This document shows positions 12,514 to 17,133 of a stretch of 17,133 nucleotides of DNA, piece by piece. Position 1 is the stretch's first letter. Each line of letters opens with the position of its first letter. The translations under genes and the position numbers were made by a program. The notes beneath the pieces are model-generated. The model saw only the letters and a program-made list of their open reading frames with translations, ran no database searches and was not told where the DNA came from. The stretch spans positions 1-17,133 of the forward strand of contig DASRTE010000160.1 in the NCBI GenBank assembly GCA_035656095.1. Direction: 5' to 3'. The stretch is from DASRTE01 sp035656095. GTDB lineage: Bacteria > Actinomycetota > Actinomycetes > Jiangellales > Jiangellaceae.

Positions 12514-13899
12514 GTGAAGTCTTCCCCCTCCGAGACCACCGCCATCTCTGTCCCGGACCTGCGTGCCGAGTTCGATGGCCGGGTGATTGCACCGGACGAC
12601 GTCGGGTACGACGAGGCGCGGACTGTTGTTGCGGGTGGGATCGACCGGCGGCCGGCGGTGATCATCCGCCCGGCTGATGCGGCCGAGGTGGCACGCGTGG
12701 TTTCCCTTGCGCGCGAGTCCGGGCTGGAGCTGGCCGTCCGCAGCGGGGGCCACAGCGGCGCCGGGCACGGGGTGTCCGAGGGTGGGATCGTGCTGGACCT
12801 GGCGAACATGCGGAACCTGGATGTCGACGTCGACGGGCGCACGGCGTGGGCGCAGACGGGGTTGACGGCGGGGGAGTACACGGCCGCGGTCGGCGCGCAC
12901 GGTCTGGCGACCGGGTTCGGGGACACCGGCTCGGTCGGGATCGGTGGGATCACGTTGGGCGGCGGCGTAGGGTTCCTTTCCCGCAAGTACGGGTTGACGA
13001 TCGACAACCTGCTGGCCGCCGAGGTCGTGACCGCCGACGGCGAGATTGTCCGGGTGGACGCGAATACGCATCCGGACCTGTTCTGGGCGATCCGCGGCGG
13101 TGGCGGCAACTTCGGGGTCGTGACCCGGTTCCAGTTCCGGCTGCACCAGGTCAACACCGTGGTCGGCGGCATGCTGATGCTGCCCACCACCCCGGAGGTT
13201 ATCGCCGGCTTCGTGGCCGAGGCCGAGGCCGCGCCGGAGGAGCTGACGACCATCGTCAACGTGATGCCGGCGCCGCCGATGCCGTTCGTGCCGGCCGATT
13301 ACCACGGACGGCTCGTGGTCATGGCCCTGATGGCCTACGCCGGCGATTCCGGGCCCGGCGAGCGGGTCATGGCCCCGTTCCGGGCGCTGGCCACGCCGGT
13401 CGTCGACATGGTCCGGTCGATGCCCTACCCGGAGATCTTCGCGCCCGAGGAGGAGGGCTACCACCCGGTGGCGGCTGTACGCACGCTGTTCGTCGACACC
13501 ATCGACGAACAGGCCGCTGCCACGATCGTGGACCACCTCCAGGCCTCGGACGCGATGATGCGGGTGGCGCAGCTTCGGGTTCTCGGCGGGGCAGTCGCGC
13601 GGGTGCCGGTCGACGCCACCGCGTTCGCCCACCGCCGCAGTCCGATGATGGTGAACGTCGCAGCGATCTACGAGGATCCCGACCAGGCTGCGACTCACCA
13701 CCGGTGGGTCACCGACTTCGCTGCCGCATTGCACCAGGGCGACACCGGTGCCTATGTCGGCTTCATCGGCGACGAAGGCGAAGCCCGGGTCCGTGACGCC
13801 TACCCCGAGCCCACCTGGCAGCGGCTGGCCGCCATCAAGGGCCGCTACGACCCAACCAACCTGTTCCGCCTCAACCAGAACGTCCCACCGGCGCGATGA
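12514..13899 (+). CDS. FAD-linked oxidoreductase, berberine-bridge-enzyme-like (BBE) family
   Basis: 461 residues from GTG 12514, with AAGGAG (12503-12508) 5 bases upstream. The N-terminal part is a PCMH-type FAD-binding domain: R-P-A-D-A-A-E-V-A (52-60), then V-R-S-G-G-H-S-G-A-G-H-G (75-86), where His80 is the expected covalent FAD site. T-G-S-V-G-I-G-G-I-T-L-G-G-G-V-G-F (138-154) and D-L-F-W-A-I-R-G-G-G-G-N-F-G-V-V-T (188-204) follow. Bicovalent members carry a Cys where this protein has Ser140, so only the histidyl link is expected. The C-terminal BBE segment Y-D-P-T-N-L-F-R-L-N-Q-N (about 446-457) is intact. These enzymes oxidise sugars, alkaloids or polyketide-like substrates with O2; the substrate here is unknown. 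The gene ends one base from a truncated alcohol dehydrogenase, suggesting it arrived with a rearrangement. Confidence 0.93.
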   Translation: MKSSPSETTAISVPDLRAEFDGRVIAPDDVGYDEARTVVAGGIDRRPAVIIRPADAAEVARVVSLARESGLELAVRSGGHSGAGHGVSEGGIVLDLANMRNLDVDVDGRTAWAQTGLTAGEYTAAVGAHGLATGFGDTGSVGIGGITLGGGVGFLSRKYGLTIDNLLAAEVVTADGEIVRVDANTHPDLFWAIRGGGGNFGVVTRFQFRLHQVNTVVGGMLMLPTTPEVIAGFVAEAEAAPEELTTIVNVMPAPPMPFVPADYHGRLVVMALMAYAGDSGPGERVMAPFRALATPVVDMVRSMPYPEIFAPEEEGYHPVAAVRTLFVDTIDEQAAATIVDHLQASDAMMRVAQLRVLGGAVARVPVDATAFAHRRSPMMVNVAAIYEDPDQAATHHRWVTDFAAALHQGDTGAYVGFIGDEGEARVRDAYPEPTWQRLAAIKGRYDPTNLFRLNQNVPPAR

Positions 13900-13900
13900 C

Positions 13901-13975
13901 CTACTCCTCGACCTTCGGGTCCGGCACCTCCTCGACCCGCACGTCCCGCTTGCCACGCCATGTCACTGCCTTCAC
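13901..13975 (-). pseudogene. N-terminal stump of a zinc-dependent alcohol dehydrogenase
   Basis: On the minus strand a GTG at 13975, with a GGGAGG ribosome binding site 5 bases upstream, opens a 24-codon frame starting M-K-A-V-T-W-R-G-K-R-D-V-R-V and continuing E-E-V-P-D-P-K-V-E-E. It is closed by TAG at 13901-13903. From memory this is the standard N-terminus of zinc-dependent, formaldehyde-dehydrogenase-like medium-chain alcohol dehydrogenases, which normally continue P-T-D-A... for about 350 more residues. Everything after the stop is the 3' end of the convergent FAD oxidoreductase. So the start and ribosome binding site survive while at least 90% of the gene, including all zinc and NAD sites, is gone. 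It follows the F420-dependent oxidoreductase gene by 47 bases, so it was probably the second gene of that operon. Confidence 0.75.
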
Positions 13976-14022
13976 GTCGGCCTCCCTCCGTGCCTCGCGT
14001 GGCCGTCGCGACCACGCCGCCG

Positions 14023-14982
14023 TCACCCGTCGCGCAGCGACGGGAGCAGTTCCTGGGCGGCGAACCGGAAGAACTCCTCCTGGAGCGGGCCGATCTGGCT
14101 GATGAGGACTTCGTCGAAGCCCGCGTCCACATAGGCCTGGATCGCATCGTGGTGGACCTGCAGGTCCGGTCCACACGGCAGATTCGAGCCGATCTGTTCG
14201 ACGGTCACGTTCTGCGTGGCCTGCATGAAGTGTTCTGGCGTACGTAGATCCTGGGAGAGTTGTCCCGCCAGCCCGTTCGTCGGCCACAGTCGATGGGCAG
14301 TCTTCACGGCCGCGTCGCGGTCCGGTCCATAACAGACCTTGGCACCGGCCTGCTTCGGCTTGCCCCGTCCACCCGCTTCGTCGAACGCAGCTACGGATTC
14401 ACTGCTGGGCGCCGTGCTGACGTACCCGTCGCCGATGCGGCCTGCCAGGTCGATTGCCTCAGGACCGAAGGCAGAGACGTAGACGGGGATGGGCTGGTCG
14501 GGCTTGCTGTAGAGGCGGGCATGCTCGACGGTGTAATGGTGCCCGTGGTGGGTCACGACCTCCCCGGACCACAGCGCCCGCATGACCTCGATCGCCTCCT
14601 CCAGCATTTCCAGCCGCTCATCGGCCAGCGGCCACCGTTCGCCCAGGACCTGCTCGTTGAGGGCCTCCCCGGAACCGACGCCCAGCACGAACCGCCCGCC
14701 CAGCAGCAACGACGCCGTCGCGGCGGCCTGCGCGATGATCGCTGGGTGGATCCGGATCGTCGGGCAGGTGACGTGTGTGGCGACCGGCAGGTCGACCTCC
14801 CGGGATAGGGCTCCGATGACGGACCAGACGAACGGGCTGCTTCCTTGCTCGTCGTTCCACGGATGGAAGTGATCGGAGATTCCCAGCGACTCGAAGCCCG
14901 CGTCCGCGGCCATCACCGCCTGCGCCACCAAGTCGCCCGGGTTCCACTCCTCGGAGGACAACACATAGCCGAATCGGGTCAT
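14023..14982 (-). CDS. LLM-class F420-dependent oxidoreductase, G6PDH family
   Basis: 319 residues on the minus strand from ATG 14982. The purine-rich sequence GGAGGAGGGA (complement of 14991-15000) ends 8 bases upstream. The protein is a luciferase-like TIM barrel aligning along its length with F420-dependent glucose-6-phosphate dehydrogenase (FGD) as I remember it. It has I-S-D-H-F-H-P-W (35-42), with His38 at the place of the FGD catalytic His40, P-A-I-I-A-Q-A-A-A-T (80-89), G-V-G-S-G-E-A-L-N-E (101-110), with Glu106 matching the FGD glutamate, and L-W-S-G-E-V-V. F420H2 or F420 is the expected cofactor. The sugar-phosphate binding residues cannot be confirmed, so glucose-6-phosphate should not be assumed. 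A truncated alcohol dehydrogenase lies 47 bases downstream in the same direction. Confidence 0.92.
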   Translation of the reverse strand: MTRFGYVLSSEEWNPGDLVAQAVMAADAGFESLGISDHFHPWNDEQGSSPFVWSVIGALSREVDLPVATHVTCPTIRIHPAIIAQAAATASLLLGGRFVLGVGSGEALNEQVLGERWPLADERLEMLEEAIEVMRALWSGEVVTHHGHHYTVEHARLYSKPDQPIPVYVSAFGPEAIDLAGRIGDGYVSTAPSSESVAAFDEAGGRGKPKQAGAKVCYGPDRDAAVKTAHRLWPTNGLAGQLSQDLRTPEHFMQATQNVTVEQIGSNLPCGPDLQVHHDAIQAYVDAGFDEVLISQIGPLQEEFFRFAAQELLPSLRDG

Positions 14983-15170
14983 GACGATGGTCCCTCCTCC
15001 GCGCGCATCGCCGCATCCTCGGCGGCGAGCCGGTCGTTCGAGTTGCCGGCGTCCGGCCGTTCCGGGTCCTCGTGTGCCAGCCGCGTCTCCAGCGGCACGG
15101 CAAGGCGCCTACCCCTCGTGGTAGGCGGGAAACACCTTCTCCCGATTCGCGCCCACATCGGAGAATGGCG

Positions 15171-15190
15171 TACGTTGTGGTCACGACGTA
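15171..15190. promoter_or_regulatory. 20-bp near-perfect inverted repeat, candidate operator
   Basis: TACGTTGTG (15171-15179), a GT centre, and CACGACGTA (15182-15190) form arms that pair at 8 of 9 positions. It lies in the divergent gap between the LLM oxidoreductase (start 14982) and the DUF2188-like gene (start 15242), 51 bases from the latter. The size and symmetry fit a dimeric repressor site such as a TetR-type operator. No regulator gene is adjacent. Confidence 0.5.
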
Positions 15191-15241
15191 GGTCCGGCAG
15201 CGCGGCCACCGTCATCCGAACGTGGAGACGAGTGGAGCACC

Positions 15242-15475
15242 ATGACCGTGACCGCAACGACCGTATTCCGGGTTCTGCCCCCCGTGCTGGACCAGTGGGA
15301 GCTCTATCGGGGCAGCAGGCAGATCGGTCGGTTCGAGGACAAAGCATCCGCAGTCGCCGAGGGGCGACGGCTGGCACGTGAGAGCGCGCCGAGCCGGCTG
15401 TCCGTGTACACGGCCAACGGCGAGATCGAGAACGAGGTCACCTTTCCCGGTGATTCGGTTCCTCAACCGGGTTGA
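15242..15475 (+). CDS. DUF2188-like small protein
   Basis: 77 residues from ATG 15242, with GGAG (15234-15237) 4 bases upstream. The layout F-R-V-L-P-P...W-E-L-Y-R-G (9-23), F-E-D-K-A-S-A-V-A-E-G-R-R-L-A (31-45) and L-S-V-Y-T-A-N-G-E-I (53-62) gives a strand, helix, strand pattern. It resembles DUF2188, short proteins in which a sequence of this type surrounds a helix with alternating Ala. Their function is unknown. There are no cysteines, membrane segments or signal peptide. Expression may be controlled from the inverted repeat at 15171. The carbamoyltransferase gene follows after a 119-bp gap that includes a hairpin, so the two need not be co-transcribed. Confidence 0.75.
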   Translation: MTVTATTVFRVLPPVLDQWELYRGSRQIGRFEDKASAVAEGRRLARESAPSRLSVYTANGEIENEVTFPGDSVPQPG

Positions 15476-15481
15476 CGTCAC

Positions 15482-15499
15482 CTCCGCCGGCAGCCGGAG
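15482..15499 (+). terminator. Small stem-loop after the DUF2188-like gene
   Basis: CTCCG (15482-15486) can pair with CGGAG (15495-15499) around an 8-base loop, 6 bases after the stop codon. It lacks a U-tract. Position is the only support for a terminator role. Confidence 0.3.
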
Positions 15500-15594
15500 A
15501 TCCACGGTCGCCAGCGCTGTCTTCCCTGGCTCACGAGAGGCGCTTCTGCCGAAACGACGTGTGAAAGCGGTTCTCGCGGGTATCCGTGGCGTCC

Positions 15595-17133
15595 ATGCGG
15601 GTCCTCGGTGTGAACGCGATCTTCCATGATCCTTCGGCAGCTCTCGTGGTCGACGGCGCTGTCGTCGCTGCGGCCGAGGAGGAGCGGTTCAGCAGGCGCA
15701 AGCACGGCAAGCGTCCGGTGCCGTTCGCGGCCTGGGAGATGCCCGAGAAGTCGATGCGCTGGTGCCTGGATGCTGCTGGCATCTGCGCCGACGACGTCGA
15801 TGCCGTCGCCTACTCGTTCGACCCGGCGCTGGCGAAGCCGGCCGAGGAGATGGGGCTCGACGACCCGTGGGACCACCTGCGGATCACCTACGCCCAGCAC
15901 GCTTCGGGATTCCTCGCCGAGGCGTTGCCCGGGCTCGACCCCAGCCGCGTGCGCTTCGTGCCGCACCACGTCGCTCACGCCGCCTCGGCGGCGCTGGCCT
16001 CGCCATACGACGCGAGCTCCGTTCTCGTTCTCGACGGCCGGGGTGAGCGGGCATCGCACCTGGCCGGCAGGTATTCCGGGGGCAGGCTCGAGGTGCTCGC
16101 CAGCCAGGAGCTCCCACACTCTCTGGGCCTGCTCTACGAGTCGGTGACCGAGCACCTCGGCTTCCTGCGCTCCAGCGATGAGTACAAGGTCATGGCGCTG
16201 GCCTCCTACGGGGAGCCCACCCACCTCTCGGAGATGCGGGACGTCGTGCACCCGACCGGCGACGGTGGCTTCGTCGCCGAGATACCCGATTGGTCGCGAT
16301 GGGCGCCTCCCCGGGTGGACGACGGGAGCTGGGAGCCCGTCCACGCCGACCTGGCCGCGTCCGTGCAGGCACGGCTGGAGGAGGTTCTCGTCGAGCTCGC
16401 TTCCTGGCTGCACCGACAGACCGGCGACAGCGTCCTGACGATGGCCGGTGGGACCGCACTCAACTGTGTCGCGAACTCGCGGATCTGGCGCGAGACGGCC
16501 TTCGACGAGGTGTGGGTGCAGCCGGCCGCAGGCGACGCCGGTACGTCGCTCGGTGCTGCGCTTCAGCTGACGGTCGACGCGGGCGAGCGGGCCGAGCCCA
16601 TGCCGTCGGCGTCGCTGGGCCGAAGCTGGTCGGACGACGATCTGGCCGCTGCACTGCGCCAGGCGGCCGTGCCGTTCACCACTCCACTCGGACTTGCGGA
16701 CATGGTGGCGGACCTCCTCGCCGGCAACGGCGTCGTCGGCTGGTTCGACGGGCGCAGCGAGTACGGACCGCGCGCACTCGGCCACCGCTCTCTGCTCGCA
16801 CACCCCGGCCACGGGGAGAACGTGGAGCGACTCAACGAGGTCAAGGGACGGGAGCAGTTCCGGCCGGTTGCCCCCATGGTGCTCGCCGAGCGGGCGCACG
16901 AGCTGTTCAGTGGCGGGCCGGTGCCGAGCCCGTACATGCTCTTCGTCCATCACGTCAGCCCGGCCTGGCGCGAACGGATCCCGGCGGTCGTGCACGTCGA
17001 CGGCACCGCCCGGGTGCAGACCGTCGACCGCGACACCGAGCCGCTGGTCGCGGACCTGCTCGCCGCGTTCGAGGACCTTACCGGCCTGCCGGTGGTGGTC
17101 AACACGTCGCTGAACACGGCCGGCCGGCCGATG
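15595..17133 (+). CDS. Carbamoyltransferase (NodU/CmcH/TobZ family), 3' truncated by window end
   Basis: 513 codons from ATG 15595 to the last base, still open. No convincing ribosome binding site is seen, but M-R-V-L-G-V-N-A-I-F-H-D-P-S-A-A-L (1-17) is the usual start of the family. The N-terminal Kae1-like domain has His11 and H-H-V-A-H-A (124-129), with His124 and His128 as likely metal ligands, and D-G-R-G-E (147-151). Y-K-V-M-A-L-A-S-Y-G (197-206), T-M-A-G-G-T-A-L-N-C (282-291) and Q-P-A-A-G-D-A-G-T-S-L-G (309-320) follow. The C-terminal domain shows W-F-D-G-R-S-E-Y-G-P-R-A-L-G-H-R-S (383-399), F-R-P-V-A-P (422-427) and V-V-V-N-T-S-L-N (500-507). Such enzymes move a carbamoyl group from carbamoyl phosphate via an adenylate to a hydroxyl of a natural product or nodulation factor. 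The acceptor would be set by genes beyond the window. Members are usually about 550-590 residues, so 40-80 are missing. Confidence 0.92.
   Translation, partial: MRVLGVNAIFHDPSAALVVDGAVVAAAEEERFSRRKHGKRPVPFAAWEMPEKSMRWCLDAAGICADDVDAVAYSFDPALAKPAEEMGLDDPWDHLRITYAQHASGFLAEALPGLDPSRVRFVPHHVAHAASAALASPYDASSVLVLDGRGERASHLAGRYSGGRLEVLASQELPHSLGLLYESVTEHLGFLRSSDEYKVMALASYGEPTHLSEMRDVVHPTGDGGFVAEIPDWSRWAPPRVDDGSWEPVHADLAASVQARLEEVLVELASWLHRQTGDSVLTMAGGTALNCVANSRIWRETAFDEVWVQPAAGDAGTSLGAALQLTVDAGERAEPMPSASLGRSWSDDDLAAALRQAAVPFTTPLGLADMVADLLAGNGVVGWFDGRSEYGPRALGHRSLLAHPGHGENVERLNEVKGREQFRPVAPMVLAERAHELFSGGPVPSPYMLFVHHVSPAWRERIPAVVHVDGTARVQTVDRDTEPLVADLLAAFEDLTGLPVVVNTSLNTAGRPM

Noticed and set aside
12412..13956. 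Minus-strand open frame spanning the whole FAD oxidoreductase
   Set aside because: It is antisense to a clear BBE-family gene and overlaps the ADH stump in another frame; its composition is not protein-like.
13901..13975. Regulatory leader peptide interpretation of the 24-codon frame
   Set aside because: It lies downstream of the LLM gene and points into the end of a convergent gene, so there is nothing for it to lead. The match to an ADH N-terminus explains it better.
15478..16995. Long minus-strand open frame opposite the carbamoyltransferase
   Set aside because: The plus-strand frame carries all the carbamoyltransferase motifs; the antisense product is low-information and has no ribosome binding site.
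1..17133. CRISPR array, prophage, transposon or toxin-antitoxin system
   Set aside because: No spaced repeat array, integrase, transposase, terminal repeat or recognisable toxin-antitoxin pair was found on either strand.

Overview
The window reads as chromosome from a high-GC actinomycete. The supporting evidence is very GC-rich codon third positions, frequent GTG starts behind GGAGG/AAGGAG ribosome binding sites, and typical actinobacterial families (GAF-ANTAR regulator, STAS antagonists, F420-dependent G6PDH-like oxidoreductase, MocR regulator). A Pseudonocardiales-like host is my guess only. I saw no rRNA, tRNA, CRISPR array, transposase, integrase or phage gene.

Layout. 2-1055: two paralogous small proteins in tandem, the first cut by the window edge. 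1185-3094: a signalling block in which two STAS anti-sigma-factor antagonists flank a GAF-ANTAR RNA-binding antiterminator. 3123-3738: a small zinc-ribbon protein divergent from a dimeric alpha/beta-barrel (ABM-like) protein. 3777-6348: a two-TM membrane protein divergent from a membrane-anchored alpha/beta hydrolase, which is followed by a flavodoxin. 6441-8506: a Tat-exported cyclase/kynurenine-formamidase-like metal hydrolase divergent from an AmrS-type radical SAM enzyme. 8564-11061: a PNPOx-like flavoprotein with a small downstream gene, divergent from a MocR/PdxR-type regulator. 11106-11513: a DUF1992 (DnaJC28-like) protein. 11514-12513: a poorly coding stretch with one doubtful gene. 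12514-13899: a BBE-type FAD-linked oxidoreductase, abutting a 24-codon stump of a zinc-dependent alcohol dehydrogenase gene (13901-13975) that sits behind an F420-dependent LLM oxidoreductase (14023-14982). 15242-15475: a DUF2188-like protein. 15595-17133: a carbamoyltransferase cut by the window end.

How the genes may work together. Several small, self-contained stress and redox units lie side by side, with no single long operon. Three observations stand out. The MocR/PNPOx divergent promoter carries three AGTGG-core sites resembling, from memory, the corynebacterial PdxR motif. The alcohol dehydrogenase gene has been cut off exactly where the convergent FAD oxidoreductase ends, which points to a past rearrangement. 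A 20-bp near-perfect inverted repeat lies upstream of the DUF2188-like gene. I found no convincing new multi-gene system. The best leads are the candidate regulatory sites and the paired STAS/GAF-ANTAR block, which has no anti-sigma kinase inside the window.
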